Positions 11,552 through 20,621 of a stretch of 64,000 bases of DNA are shown piece by piece. The translations under genes were made by a program, and so were the position numbers. Location: positions 310,001 to 374,000 of the forward strand of contig NZ_CP022112.1 of assembly GCF_000730165.1 (NCBI RefSeq), written 5' to 3'. The notes beneath the pieces were generated by a model that was given only the letters and a program-made list of their open reading frames with translations, did not search any database and was not told where the DNA came from. Numbering within the stretch: the first letter of the stretch is position 1; each line of letters starts with the position of its first letter. Source of the stretch: Nitrospirillum viridazoti CBAmc. Lineage in GTDB: Bacteria > Pseudomonadota > Alphaproteobacteria > Azospirillales > Azospirillaceae.

Positions 11552-12904
11552 ATGCCTGGATTGCTGGACCCGCTGTTCCGGGGCGGGGCGGTGGACGCGG
11601 TGTTCACCGATACCGCCACCCTGCAGGGCATGCTGGACTTTGAGGCGGCCTTGGCGCGGGCGGAGGCGGGGCTGGGCATCATTCCCCTGGGCGCCGCCGC
11701 GGCCATCGCCGCCCACTGCCGGGCCGACCGTTTCGACCTGGATGCCCTGGCCCATGCCGCGGCCAAGGCCGGCAATACCGCCATTCCCCTGGTCAAGGCA
11801 CTGACGGCACGGGTGTCGGCGGCTGATCCCGACGCCAGCCGCTTCGTTCACTGGGGCGCCACCAGCCAGGACATCATGGATACCGGCCTGGTACTGCAAA
11901 TCCGCCAAGCCCTGCCGCTGATGGACAAGGACCTGGACACCCTGGAGGGGTATCTGGCCCGCCTTGCGGCCACCCATGCCGGGACGCCCTTGGCCGCGCG
12001 CACCTGGATGCAGCAGGCCCTGCCCACCACCTTCGGCCTGAAGGCCGCGGGTTGGATGGCCGCTGTCGGTCGCGCCCGCCGGGCTTTGGCCACGGCCGGG
12101 CAGGATTGCCTGGTGCTGCAGTTCGGTGGCGCCGCCGGCACGCTGGCCGCCCTGGGCGACCGGGGTCTGGATGTCGCGGCGGCCCTGGCGCTTGACCTAG
12201 ACTTGGCCTTGCCCGATCTGCCCTGGCACGGCCACCGCGACCGGCTGGTGGCGCTGGGCGCGGCGCTGGGCCTAGTGGCCGGCGTGCTGGGCAAGATGGC
12301 CCGCGACCTGTCGCTGCTGATGCAGACCGAGGTGGGCGAGGCGTTCGAGCCGGCGGAGGCCGGCAAAGGCGGATCGTCCGCCATGCCGCACAAGCGCAAT
12401 CCCGTGGCCTGCGCCGTCGCGCTGTCCGCGGCCACCCGCGTACCGCCCCTGGTCGCCACCCTGTTCGCCGCCCTGCCGCAGGAGCAGGAACGCGGCCTGG
12501 GCGGCTGGCATGCGGAGTGGGAAACCTTGCCGGAAATCTTTCGCCTGGTGGGCGGCAGCCTCCGGGTCATGGCCGACGCCATGGCCGGGCTGGAGGTGGA
12601 TGCCGTCCGCATGCGCACTAATCTTGACCTCACCCGGGGCCTGCTGATGTCGGAATCGGTGGTCATGGCGCTGGGGCAGGCCCTGGGCCGGGGCCCCGCG
12701 CATAGCCTGGTGGAAAAGGCCAGCCGCCAAGCGGTGGCCGAAGGCCGCGGCCTGGGCGACGTGCTGGCCACGCTGCCGGAGGTCACGGCCCACCTGTCGC
12801 CGGAGCAACTGGCGGCGGCGTTGGATCCCTCCGGCTACCTGGGCATGGCGCCCGAGTTCGTTGCCAGGGCCTTGGCCGCCCGCGAATCTTCCCGCGACGC
12901 ATGA
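11552..12904 (+). CDS. pcaB: 3-carboxy-cis,cis-muconate cycloisomerase (450 aa)
   Basis: Second step of protocatechuate ortho-cleavage: lactonises 3-carboxy-cis,cis-muconate to 4-carboxymuconolactone. The fumarase/aspartase-superfamily fold is shown by FVHWGATSQDIMDTG (about residues 94-108) and the superfamily signature GGSSAMPHKRNPV (about 272-284) carrying the flexible catalytic serine loop. Length is normal for bacterial PcaB. A GGGAGGA ribosome binding site precedes the ATG. It leads the pcaB-pcaD-pcaC operon with 12-nt gaps. Confidence 0.95.
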   Translation: MPGLLDPLFRGGAVDAVFTDTATLQGMLDFEAALARAEAGLGIIPLGAAAAIAAHCRADRFDLDALAHAAAKAGNTAIPLVKALTARVSAADPDASRFVHWGATSQDIMDTGLVLQIRQALPLMDKDLDTLEGYLARLAATHAGTPLAARTWMQQALPTTFGLKAAGWMAAVGRARRALATAGQDCLVLQFGGAAGTLAALGDRGLDVAAALALDLDLALPDLPWHGHRDRLVALGAALGLVAGVLGKMARDLSLLMQTEVGEAFEPAEAGKGGSSAMPHKRNPVACAVALSAATRVPPLVATLFAALPQEQERGLGGWHAEWETLPEIFRLVGGSLRVMADAMAGLEVDAVRMRTNLDLTRGLLMSESVVMALGQALGRGPAHSLVEKASRQAVAEGRGLGDVLATLPEVTAHLSPEQLAAALDPSGYLGMAPEFVARALAARESSRDA

Positions 12905-12916
12905 GGAAAATGGACC

Positions 12917-13696
12917 ATGCCGTTGATTACCCTGGATGATGGCTGCAATCTGAGCTACCGCATCGACGGTCCCGCCGATGCGCCGCCCCTGGTGTTGTCC
13001 AACTCGCTGGGCACCGCCATGGCGATGTGGGAACCGCAGATGGCGGCCCTGGCCCAACACTACCGCGTCATCCGCTATGACAGCCGGGGCCACGGCGCCA
13101 GCGACGCGCCGGCCGGCCCCTATACCATGGAGCGGTTGGGCCAGGATGTGCTGGGCCTGCTGGATGAGCTGGACATTTATCGCTTCCGGTTCTGCGGCCT
13201 GTCCAAGGGCGGCATGGTGGGTCAGTGGCTCGGCATCAACGCTGGCCAGCGGCTGGACTGCCTGGTGCTGGCCAACACCGCCGCCTACATGGGCCCGGCG
13301 GAAAGCTGGCAGGGGCGCATGGACCTGGTGGCGGCCCAGGGCATGGCGGCCGTCACCGAGGCGGTGATCCAGCGCTGGTTCACCCCCGGCTTCGTGGCCG
13401 CCCAGCCGGATGCCGTGGATCGGGTGCGCCGGCTGCTGCTGGCCACCAAGCCGCAGGGGTATGTGGGCTGTTGCGCCGCCATCCGCGACATGGACCAGCG
13501 GCCGCAGTTGCCGGCCATCGCCGTGCCCACCCTGGTCATCGGCGGCACCCAGGACCCCGCCACCCCGCCAGAGAAGGCGCAGGAACTGCACGCCAACATC
13601 AAGGGCAGCAGGCTGACCCTGCTGGACGCAGCACACCTGTCGAATGTCGAGCAGGCGGACGCCTTCACCGCCGCCTTGACCGATTTCCTGGCCTGA
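12917..13696 (+). CDS. pcaD: 3-oxoadipate enol-lactonase (259 aa)
   Basis: Alpha/beta hydrolase that opens beta-ketoadipate enol-lactone to beta-ketoadipate. The nucleophile elbow is GLSKGG (about residues 94-99), the catalytic Asp lies in GGTQDPATPP (about 213) and the His in DAAHLSN (about 239). The oxyanion-side motif LSNSLGT near residue 30 is typical of PcaD. It sits 12 nt after pcaB and 12 nt before pcaC, so the three are co-transcribed. Confidence 0.95.
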   Translation: MPLITLDDGCNLSYRIDGPADAPPLVLSNSLGTAMAMWEPQMAALAQHYRVIRYDSRGHGASDAPAGPYTMERLGQDVLGLLDELDIYRFRFCGLSKGGMVGQWLGINAGQRLDCLVLANTAAYMGPAESWQGRMDLVAAQGMAAVTEAVIQRWFTPGFVAAQPDAVDRVRRLLLATKPQGYVGCCAAIRDMDQRPQLPAIAVPTLVIGGTQDPATPPEKAQELHANIKGSRLTLLDAAHLSNVEQADAFTAALTDFLA

Positions 13697-13708
13697 GGAG
13701 CAGCCCCC

Positions 13709-14098
13709 ATGGATGAGCAAGACCGTTTCGACCTGGGCCTCGCCACCCGCAAGTCCGTGCTGGGGGAGGCCCATGTCGACCGGGCGCTGGCCGGCCGCAC
13801 CGAGTTCAACACCGAGTTCCAGGACCTCATCACCCGCTACGCCTGGGGGGAGATCTGGACGCGGCCCGCGATCGACCACCCCACCCGCCGCCTGCTGACC
13901 CTGGCGATGATGATCGCCCTGAACCGGGGGGAGGAGTTCAAGATGCACGTCCGCGCCGCCCTGCAGCATGGTGTGTCCAAGGACCTGATCAAGGAAGTGA
14001 TCCTGCAGAGCGCCATCTACTGCGGCGTGCCGGCCGCCAACACCGCCTTCCATCAGGCGGCGGAGGTGTTCGCGGGCTTGGACGCGGCGGGGGCTTAG
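13709..14098 (+). CDS. pcaC: 4-carboxymuconolactone decarboxylase (129 aa)
   Basis: Decarboxylates 4-carboxymuconolactone to the enol-lactone used by PcaD. Features of the CMD/AhpD-like family are RYAWGEIWTRP, LTLAMMIALNRGEEFKMH and the C-terminal IKEVILQSAIYCGVPAANTA stretch. It is a stand-alone protein, not the PcaD-PcaC fusion (PcaL) seen in actinobacteria. Last gene of the pcaBDC operon; GGAGCAG upstream supports the start. Confidence 0.95.
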   Translation: MDEQDRFDLGLATRKSVLGEAHVDRALAGRTEFNTEFQDLITRYAWGEIWTRPAIDHPTRRLLTLAMMIALNRGEEFKMHVRAALQHGVSKDLIKEVILQSAIYCGVPAANTAFHQAAEVFAGLDAAGA

Positions 14099-14192
14099 GT
14101 CAGGCAGACCATCGCCCGAATAACGAGAGGATATTGATGGTGCCCATACTATAGGTTTAACTACCGGGATCTCATGGAATGCGGGGGCGGCC

Positions 14193-15017
14193 ATGGTCAC
14201 GGGATGGTATGGGGCGTGGGCGGTGGCGGTGATGCTGGGCGGCTTGCTCAGCGGGTGTGTGCCAGCGCGCCAAATGGTGGACTCTGATCTTCATCGGGCT
14301 GGCGGGATTTCAGGGGCGATGATGGACGACCATCTGCTGCCCATGCCGTCCAAAAACGCACAAGTTTACCGCGTGGCCATCGCCACGGCGCTAATCGCGG
14401 CGGCGGGTGAGCAAACCATCAGCAACGCCAATGATGCGGATGATTATGTTTGGGCCTTGGGCCGCGTGACCCATCAGCTGGTGGAAATGAGGAACATTGC
14501 GTCCGTTAATAAGGACTGCGCGGCGATGGCCAAGCTTTGTACCGTTTACGCCGCGGAATTCGAAGCCCAGGTGCCGGCGTTGGAAGGGCGCATCTACAAA
14601 CTGGCCTTGTCCGTGATTCCCCGGGAGAAGTTCGGCGACGTGGCGGACGACCTGATCGGCCAGAACTATCTGCGCCTGGCCCTGGATGTCGCCAAGACAG
14701 CGGGTGACTTGGCGCTCGCCGGGCATCGCATGGCGGCGACGTACCGGTCGGCGCTCGAGGGCATCGCCTATGCCGTCCAAAAGGAGAGACGGGCCGAACC
14801 TTTCAAGAATATGGAAGAAGTGACGGCGGAGATTCATCGCGTTCTAAAGACGCCGGATTTGTCTTTCGAGCCCCAGCTCCAGGATTTCGATCTGATCTTC
14901 CATTTGGCGCTTCGGTCTTGCCGCCAGGTCGCGGGGCGCTCCAGCGATACGGCTCGCATGCTGAAGAAGTGCGACGAGGACGTAAAAATGCCCGCCCTCA
15001 TCCCTACGGCTAGTTAG
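14193..15017 (+). CDS. Hypothetical lipoprotein (274 aa)
   Basis: Begins with a short lipoprotein signal peptide ending in the lipobox LLSGC (lipidated Cys about residue 22), so it is predicted to be membrane-anchored on the periplasmic side. The mature part is mostly alpha-helical, with cysteine pairs near NKDCAAMAKLC and SCRQ...KKC that could form disulfides. I do not recognise the family. It lies between pcaC and the LysR gene, overlaps the convergent LysR stop by 8 nt, and has noticeably lower GC and more AT-rich codons than the pca genes, suggesting separate origin. Confidence 0.65.
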   Translation: MVTGWYGAWAVAVMLGGLLSGCVPARQMVDSDLHRAGGISGAMMDDHLLPMPSKNAQVYRVAIATALIAAAGEQTISNANDADDYVWALGRVTHQLVEMRNIASVNKDCAAMAKLCTVYAAEFEAQVPALEGRIYKLALSVIPREKFGDVADDLIGQNYLRLALDVAKTAGDLALAGHRMAATYRSALEGIAYAVQKERRAEPFKNMEEVTAEIHRVLKTPDLSFEPQLQDFDLIFHLALRSCRQVAGRSSDTARMLKKCDEDVKMPALIPTAS

Positions 15018-15972
15018 GGGCCTCTCCGACGTCCCGCACCACGGCCTCCAACTGTGCCCGCAGCCAGGCTTGGGCGGGGTCGTGCTGGCTGCGCAGGTGC
15101 CAGGCCATGTACATGCGCAGGGCGTCCGTGCCCGGCGGGGCGGCGGCCAGCAGGTCGGCGGGCAGAGGGGCGGCGTGGAACTCCCGCAGTTCTACCCTGT
15201 GCAGCCGGCCGGGAATGCAGGCGATCAGGTCGGTGCCGCGCAGGAAGGGCGCCAGGCCTGAGAAGTTGGCGACCGACACCACCACGTCGCGGTGTATGCC
15301 CAACCCCTCCAGTGCCTTGTCGAAGTTCAGCGGGTCGGCCGAGGGGTGGACCACGGTGACGTGGCGCCCGGCCAGGAAGGCGGCGGCACTGGCGGGGGCG
15401 GCCCGCCGCGCGCCGTCGAAGACGCAGACATAGCGGTCGTCGAACAGCCGCTTCTGGATGATGTCCAGCCCTTCCGGCGGGGCGGGGGAGATCAGCAGGT
15501 CGCAGCGCGCCTCCCGCAGCATCTCGTTGGTCGGCCGGCCGGAAGGGATGACCTGCAGGCGGAGGTCCGCCAACTGCGCCGCCGCCCGGGCGTAAAAGCG
15601 GGGCAGCAACAGGTCGCGCTGGAAGTCGTTGGCCGCCACCGTCCAGGACAAGCGGGCCTGCGCCGGGTCGAAGCCGTCACCGGCCGTCAGGGCCTTCAAC
15701 CCATCCATGAGCAACCGCGCCTGGGGCACCAGGCGTTCCGCATGCTGGGTGGCGACGATGCGCCGGCCGGACTTCACGAACAAGGGGTCGCCTACCAGGC
15801 GGCGCAGGCGGTTCAGCGCGTGGCTGACGGCCGACTGCGCCATGTCCAGCCGCCGGGCAGCGGCGGAGACCGACCCCTCCTCATACACCGTCACGAACAG
15901 GCGCAGCAGGTGCCCGTCCACCCCCAGATGATCGAAACTGCCCAACGATGCCCCCACCAATCCATGAACCAT
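15010..15972 (-). CDS. LysR-family transcriptional regulator, divergent from pcaHG (320 aa)
   Basis: N-terminal winged helix-turn-helix (about residues 20-80: LLRLFVTVYEEGSVSAAARRL, AVSHALNRLRR, DPLFVKSGRR) followed by a LysR substrate-binding domain. The sequence style is closer to the NodD/PcaQ-like branch with the LFVKSGRRIVAT block. Divergent placement from pcaH strongly suggests it senses a protocatechuate-pathway intermediate and controls pcaHG, as PcaQ does in other alphaproteobacteria; identity with PcaQ is not proven. The ATG at 15972 lacks a clear Shine-Dalgarno and overlaps an inverted repeat, so a downstream GTG/TTG start (15957-15921) is possible. Confidence 0.85.
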   Translation of the reverse strand: MVHGLVGASLGSFDHLGVDGHLLRLFVTVYEEGSVSAAARRLDMAQSAVSHALNRLRRLVGDPLFVKSGRRIVATQHAERLVPQARLLMDGLKALTAGDGFDPAQARLSWTVAANDFQRDLLLPRFYARAAAQLADLRLQVIPSGRPTNEMLREARCDLLISPAPPEGLDIIQKRLFDDRYVCVFDGARRAAPASAAAFLAGRHVTVVHPSADPLNFDKALEGLGIHRDVVVSVANFSGLAPFLRGTDLIACIPGRLHRVELREFHAAPLPADLLAAAPPGTDALRMYMAWHLRSQHDPAQAWLRAQLEAVVRDVGEAPN

Positions 15973-16023
15973 ATCGATGGATTATATGCCCATGCATGGG
16001 ATTTTCAGAACCATCGATTGGTC
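15959..16023. promoter_or_regulatory. Operator-like palindromes in the lysR-pcaH intergenic region
   Basis: Three symmetric elements: AATCCAT and ATGGATT with an 11-bp spacer (15959-15983), the perfect 12-mer CCCATGCATGGG (15989-16000), and ACCA-TCGAT-TGGT (16010-16022). Spacing and position between divergent promoters are what a LysR regulator with recognition and activation sites would need. Confidence 0.5.
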
Positions 16024-16101
16024 TAGGGTGGGGGTGAAAGATGTGGGCGCCGCATCGTGGCCCGCCTCTCAAGAACCAATCCCGGGAGGACGGGACCTGA
16101 G

Positions 16102-16833
16102 ATGAGTAGCGATACTGGAGAGTTCGCCCGGCGCGACCGTGCCTGGCATCCGCCGGCCTTCACGCCGCCATACAAGACGTCCGTCCTGCGCTCGCCGGGC
16201 AAGGCGCTGGTGTCCCTGCGCCAGTCGATTGGCGAGCGCACCGGCCCGGTGCTCGGCCATGGCGACCTGGATCCTTTGGACAACGACCTGATCCGCAACT
16301 ACATCACCACCGGCGGCGAGGCCATTGGCGAGCGCATCATCGTCCACGGCCGCGTGGTTGATGAGATGGGGCGCCCGGTGAAGGGCAGCCTGGTCGAAGT
16401 CTGGCAGGCCAACGCCGGCGGCCGCTACCGCCACGGCAACGATCATTACCTGGCGCCGCTGGACCCCAATTTCGGTGGCTGCGGTCGCTGCGTTACCGAC
16501 GACGACGGGCGCTATTTCTTCCGCACCATCAAGCCGGGGCCCTATCCCTGGATGAACCACAACAGCGACTGGCGCCCCTCACACATCCATTTCTCGCTGT
16601 TCGGCAACGCCTTCGCCCAGCGCCTGGTGACCCAGATGTATTTCGAGGGCGACCCGCTGATTCCGCTGTGCCCCATCATCGGCACCATCCGCGACAAGGC
16701 GGCGGTGGACATGCTGGTGGCCAAGCTCGACATGAACGAGATGGTGCCCTTCGATAGCCTGGTCTACCGCTTCGACATCGTGCTGCGCGGCCGCCGCTCC
16801 ACCTTCTTTGAGAACCGGCCGGAGGGGAACTGA
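16102..16833 (+). CDS. pcaH: Protocatechuate 3,4-dioxygenase beta subunit (243 aa)
   Basis: Iron-bearing subunit of the intradiol dioxygenase that cleaves protocatechuate to 3-carboxy-cis,cis-muconate. The Fe(III) ligands are visible as Tyr in GGRYRHGND, Tyr in GPYPWMNH, and two His in RPSHIHFS. The N-terminal [11 protein letters not shown] segment is typical of PcaH. The ATG at 16102 is preceded by GGGAGGA; the open frame extends 15 codons upstream but with unlikely sequence. pcaG follows after 3 nt, and a strong terminator closes the pair. Confidence 0.97.
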   Translation: MSSDTGEFARRDRAWHPPAFTPPYKTSVLRSPGKALVSLRQSIGERTGPVLGHGDLDPLDNDLIRNYITTGGEAIGERIIVHGRVVDEMGRPVKGSLVEVWQANAGGRYRHGNDHYLAPLDPNFGGCGRCVTDDDGRYFFRTIKPGPYPWMNHNSDWRPSHIHFSLFGNAFAQRLVTQMYFEGDPLIPLCPIIGTIRDKAAVDMLVAKLDMNEMVPFDSLVYRFDIVLRGRRSTFFENRPEGN

Positions 16834-16836
16834 GCC

Positions 16837-17439
16837 ATGCCTGTCCAATACCTGAAGGAAACCCCCTCGCAGACCGGCGGCCCCTACGTCCACATCGGCT
16901 GCCTGCCTCACTTCGCCGGCCTGAACCTCCGCACCCAGGAAAAGCTGCACGTCCTGGCGGGCGGCGGCGTGCCGGGCGAGCAGATCCGCATCGAGGGCGT
17001 GGTGTGGGACGGTTCCGGCCATCCCCTGCGCGACGTGATGCTGGAACTGTGGCAGGCCGACAGCACCGGCGCTTATAACGCCCCCGGCTTCCGGGGCTGG
17101 GGCCGCGTCGGCGCCGACCCGCAGACGGGCCTGTGGGGGTTCGAGACCATCCGTCCAGGCGCCACGCCCTGGATCGACAGCCGGCCACAGGCGCCGCACT
17201 GCTCCCTGCTGCTGTTCGCGCGCGGCATCAACATCCACCTGCACACCCGCGTCTATTTCGATGACCGTCCTGAGGCCAACGCCGCCGACCCCGCGCTGCT
17301 GTCCATCGAGTTGGTGAACCGCCGCCAGACCCTGATCGCCACGCGGCAGGCCGGGGGCCAAGGGGGATCGGACGTGCCCACCTTCCGCTTCGACGTCCAT
17401 TTGCAGGGCGACAAGGAAACGGTGTTCTTCGACTGCTGA
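16837..17439 (+). CDS. pcaG: Protocatechuate 3,4-dioxygenase alpha subunit (200 aa)
   Basis: Partner of PcaH in the (alpha-beta)-type oligomeric dioxygenase; it shapes the active site but lacks the full iron-ligand set. Seen: SQTGGPYVHIGCLP at the N terminus, VWDGSGHPLRDVMLELWQAD, and INIHLHTRVYFDDRPEAN. It starts 3 nt after pcaH and ends 22 nt before an intrinsic terminator, giving a two-gene pcaHG unit. Confidence 0.96.
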   Translation: MPVQYLKETPSQTGGPYVHIGCLPHFAGLNLRTQEKLHVLAGGGVPGEQIRIEGVVWDGSGHPLRDVMLELWQADSTGAYNAPGFRGWGRVGADPQTGLWGFETIRPGATPWIDSRPQAPHCSLLLFARGINIHLHTRVYFDDRPEANAADPALLSIELVNRRQTLIATRQAGGQGGSDVPTFRFDVHLQGDKETVFFDC

Positions 17440-17461
17440 CCGTTTCCCTTCGAGGTGCTGG

Positions 17462-17492
17462 AAAGGCCCGGTCCGCCCGACCGGGCCTTTTT
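17462..17492 (+). terminator. Intrinsic terminator of pcaHG
   Basis: Perfect 12-bp stem, AAAGGCCCGGTC (17462-17473) and GACCGGGCCTTT (17479-17490), loop CGCCC, ending in a run of five T. Strong rho-independent terminator. Confidence 0.92.
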
Positions 17493-17646
17493 CGCATGAT
17501 TTCCGTTCTTGAGAAAAAACTAATAAAATCAATATTTTGTCATATAGAAGAATTTCAGAAGGACTGGGGCGCGAACAGCCGACTTAACCTCCGTCGGCCA
17601 GCTTTCCTTGGGAAGCGGCAGGAACTGCAGCGGAGGGGAATTGGGC

Positions 17647-19689
17647 ATGAACGCGACGATGCCGGCCATCATGACGCCCGAGGCGACCCTGGGGCGCCGC
17701 ATATTGGTTGGCCCTGGTGTCCATGCCCGGTTGCCGGCGCGCAGGCCGGCGGCGACCAGGCTGGGCCGCATCGCCCAGACGTTGGCGGAGCGGACCACGG
17801 CCGCGACCTTCAGCCTGGCGGCGGCCAGCAGCTATCTTTTCGCGCTGACGCAGGCGTCGATGCCGGCCATCCAATTCGGGGACGCCTATCCCGTACCGCA
17901 ATCCCCCTTTCCGCAATCCGGGGTGCCGTCACCACAAGCATCGTATGATGCCTTCCGGGATCAGTTCGCGACGTTTCAGGCGCAGGCCGGGACCTGGATC
18001 ACGCCCCGGCGGGGCGCCGAACTGCCCAGCGTCTTTTCCCAACTGGCGTCGTTGCCGCGTCTGCTAGCGGACATGACCCGCGTTCTGGACGACGCCTTGG
18101 CGGGGCGGTCCGGCCAAGGTGCCGGCCGGTTGCCGTGCGCCCATCCCCTGAAAGCCTGCGAAAGGGCCGTTCGGCGACGGAGTGAAGCGGTTTCCGCCCT
18201 GCTCGGCATGGTCACCCAGCAGGGTCAATGGCTGGCGACCACCGCCACGGCCCTGGGGGCTGCCCCCCAAACCGGTGTCCTTGGGCAACTGTTGGCGACC
18301 CATGCTGGCGAGGCCAAGGCCATGACCATGGCCGTCCACCATGCCCAGGCCTGCATCGCGGCCGAGACCAGCCGCATCATTGACGCCGGCCTGGGCGGCG
18401 CCTCCTCCGTGGCCGTGGGGGTGGTGGGATTGACGATGTGCTGGAATCCCTTGGGCTGGTCGATGATCCCAGGTGGGGTTGTCGGCACGCACAATGGTGG
18501 CATCGACCTGTCCCTAATCCAAGGCCAGCTGGGCAAGCTTGAGGCGCTGATCGAGGTCAAGCTCGACCGGTGGCGGCAGGGACAGGCGGCGGCCATGCTG
18601 CTGGCGGGAATGGGGGTCCAGTTGATGGGCGTAGCACCCATGGTGCAGGCCGCCCAGGAGGAATTGGCGGCGTTGGCCTGGCTGCTGGGGCGCTTGCCGT
18701 CCGAGGTGTCGACCGCGCTGGACGACGGCGACCTGTCGGCTGCGCGGAGGGAGTGGGGCGCCGTCATGGCCGATGCGGGCCTGTCCGATGCCCTGTCCCT
18801 GCACTTGTGGCCGTCGCCCGCGCACCTCAGCGCGCCCACCACCGTCGCCGTGGCGGGCGACGACGTCTTCCGTATCGCCGCCTCGGGGCGGATGTACCAT
18901 CATTCCCCGTCGTCACCCGGCTGGACCGACATGCAGGTCACGGCCCTCAGTTGCGTCAGCGATGGCTACGACCTTGTGGCCATCGATGGGGCGCCGGTCG
19001 CCTCCGTTCAATCCGGCACGGGGGCTTCCTCCAGCTATCATGTGAAGCTGTATGACCGCTTCACCCAGGCCTGGACCACCATCTCCGCCTTCCCTGCGTC
19101 GTGCATCGCCGTGGGGCAGGGCACCATCTACGCGGTGAACCAGGCCGCGGGGGACGGGCGGGTGCACCGCTATAACGGCATGGGCAAAAGTTGGACGGCC
19201 TTGCCCATGCTGCCGGGACCGGACGTCGCCGCCCAGATCGCCGTCGCCGGCGGCGTCGTCTTCGCCCTGACCAACAACAGCCAGACGCTCTACCGCTACA
19301 ATCCCGCCCGTCAGAATTGGGGACGGGTGGGGCGCGCTGCCTATCTGTCGATCCGGGCCAATGGCAACAAGCTGGGCATGGTGGATGCCGACAACCGTGC
19401 CTACCTTTACGATGCGCTGGCCGGTGGCACGCCCCGGCAGGTGGGGGCCTGCATCAACGCCATCGCCCAGCTGTCGACCGGTGAGCAGTTGGGCATCGCC
19501 TCCGGGGCGGGGGCCCTCTGGCATATTGATACGAGGGTGCAGCCGCCGTGCCGAACCTATGTGACCTCGGAAGCGACGGCCATCTTCGCCAGTGACACGG
19601 ACGTGGCCTACCACTGTGACGGCAAGGGGGACCTTCACCGCATGATGCCCGACGGCGGTATGGTTCGGCTGCCGTCCCTGCCTTCATGA
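17647..19689 (+). CDS. Putative alpha-helical pore-forming toxin subunit with C-terminal beta-propeller (680 aa)
   Basis: Not confidently recognised; described from architecture. Residues about 1-245 are alanine-rich amphipathic helices. About 247-285 is a hydrophobic glycine-rich hairpin (GGASSVAVGVVGLTMCW then PLGWSMIPGGVVG), followed by GGIDLSLIQGQLGKLEALI and further helices to about 390 with a late tryptophan (AARREWGAVM). This order matches ClyA/HBL/XaxAB/Mak-type alpha-pore-forming toxins. About 396-680 is a five-fold repeat of motifs such as LYRYNPARQNWGRV and VHRYNGMGKSWTAL, resembling a tectonin/kelch-like beta-propeller, which could bind glycans. ATG 17647 has GGAGGGG upstream. No signal peptide. 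The next gene starts inside its stop codon (ATGA). Confidence 0.55.
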   Translation: MNATMPAIMTPEATLGRRILVGPGVHARLPARRPAATRLGRIAQTLAERTTAATFSLAAASSYLFALTQASMPAIQFGDAYPVPQSPFPQSGVPSPQASYDAFRDQFATFQAQAGTWITPRRGAELPSVFSQLASLPRLLADMTRVLDDALAGRSGQGAGRLPCAHPLKACERAVRRRSEAVSALLGMVTQQGQWLATTATALGAAPQTGVLGQLLATHAGEAKAMTMAVHHAQACIAAETSRIIDAGLGGASSVAVGVVGLTMCWNPLGWSMIPGGVVGTHNGGIDLSLIQGQLGKLEALIEVKLDRWRQGQAAAMLLAGMGVQLMGVAPMVQAAQEELAALAWLLGRLPSEVSTALDDGDLSAARREWGAVMADAGLSDALSLHLWPSPAHLSAPTTVAVAGDDVFRIAASGRMYHHSPSSPGWTDMQVTALSCVSDGYDLVAIDGAPVASVQSGTGASSSYHVKLYDRFTQAWTTISAFPASCIAVGQGTIYAVNQAAGDGRVHRYNGMGKSWTALPMLPGPDVAAQIAVAGGVVFALTNNSQTLYRYNPARQNWGRVGRAAYLSIRANGNKLGMVDADNRAYLYDALAGGTPRQVGACINAIAQLSTGEQLGIASGAGALWHIDTRVQPPCRTYVTSEATAIFASDTDVAYHCDGKGDLHRMMPDGGMVRLPSLPS

Positions 19690-20621
19690 GCGGCATCTCC
19701 ATGAGTGGCATGCCGCTTCCCATCCTGGAGTTTTGCAATCGGCTGATCGCGCTGGCCCGTTGCCTCAGTGCCCTCAGAAGCGGCCGGATGCCGGCGTTCG
19801 TAGCCCGGCAGGCGCCCGGCTTGGCGGCGGAATACGGATTTTGGCAGAACACCTTGTGGAAAGGATTCCACCAGGGCCTGATCGGCCATGGCATCATCGC
19901 CCTGGCGCTGAACTGCCGGCAGCTGGTCCGGGAGGGGCGGGGCGACCGGGGAAGGTACCAGGCCCTTGTCAGCCGGCCGGGAGCCGCAGGGCCCGCCATC
20001 CATGCGCTCTTCGACGTGGTGGCCAACCAACTGGCGATGGGGGCCAGCTATGTCGGCCATCTGAGGGGTATCGCCCGGCACCTGGGTTCGGTGATGGAGG
20101 GCGACGACCTTACGCGCTTCCGGGCCATCATGGCCACGATGGAAGGCCAACTGGACGCGGCTTCGGAATGCTTGGTGGGGAACTTGTTGGCTGAAGGCGG
20201 GCCCATCGTGGTCGCCATCACCGACATTGGGTTGGCGGCTGGGGGGAATGGGGCCATCCTGACGGCGCGCGGCATCGTCCAGATTGGACCGGCCGTCGCC
20301 CGGCCGTCGCCGGTTCCGGCGGATGTCCTGGCGACGGCGAGGCTGGCTCTGGACTGGTGGGCCGGTGCCGAACCGGCGCTGCGCCAAGCCGCCCAGCTGA
20401 TCCTGATGATCGACAGGCTGGCCGACGCCACCGCGCGGCAGTCATTCGCCATGGACACCTTGGCGGCCATTCGGAACGACTGCCGGCAGGTGTGTGCCAT
20501 GATCGATACCGGCCCGCCGGACCAATGGGCCGACGCTGGGTTGAGGCGCTTGGCCGACTGGGCGGATGCCATGATGCGCATCGAGTTCGCCGAACCGGTA
20601 TCGCGCCAAATTCCAGGCTGA
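19686..20621 (+). CDS. Putative second component of the alpha-pore-forming toxin (311 aa)
   Basis: Overlaps the previous gene by 4 nt (ATGA), so the two are translationally coupled and probably made in fixed ratio. The protein is nearly all helical, with long amphipathic segments (about 1-165), a central hydrophobic stretch (GPIVVAITDIGLAAGGNG, about 171-190, continuing to ARGIVQIGPAVA), then two more helices with WW and W residues. This helix-hydrophobic tongue-helix plan is shared with the first protein and with partner subunits of binary alpha-toxins. No enzymatic motif or signal peptide. The toxin reading is inference from structure-like patterning. Confidence 0.5.
   Translation: MSGISMSGMPLPILEFCNRLIALARCLSALRSGRMPAFVARQAPGLAAEYGFWQNTLWKGFHQGLIGHGIIALALNCRQLVREGRGDRGRYQALVSRPGAAGPAIHALFDVVANQLAMGASYVGHLRGIARHLGSVMEGDDLTRFRAIMATMEGQLDAASECLVGNLLAEGGPIVVAITDIGLAAGGNGAILTARGIVQIGPAVARPSPVPADVLATARLALDWWAGAEPALRQAAQLILMIDRLADATARQSFAMDTLAAIRNDCRQVCAMIDTGPPDQWADAGLRRLADWADAMMRIEFAEPVSRQIPG

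Noticed and set aside
12272-14200. 642-codon minus-strand open frame
   Set aside because: Antisense to pcaB, pcaD and pcaC, all with clear catalytic motifs; a codon-bias shadow.
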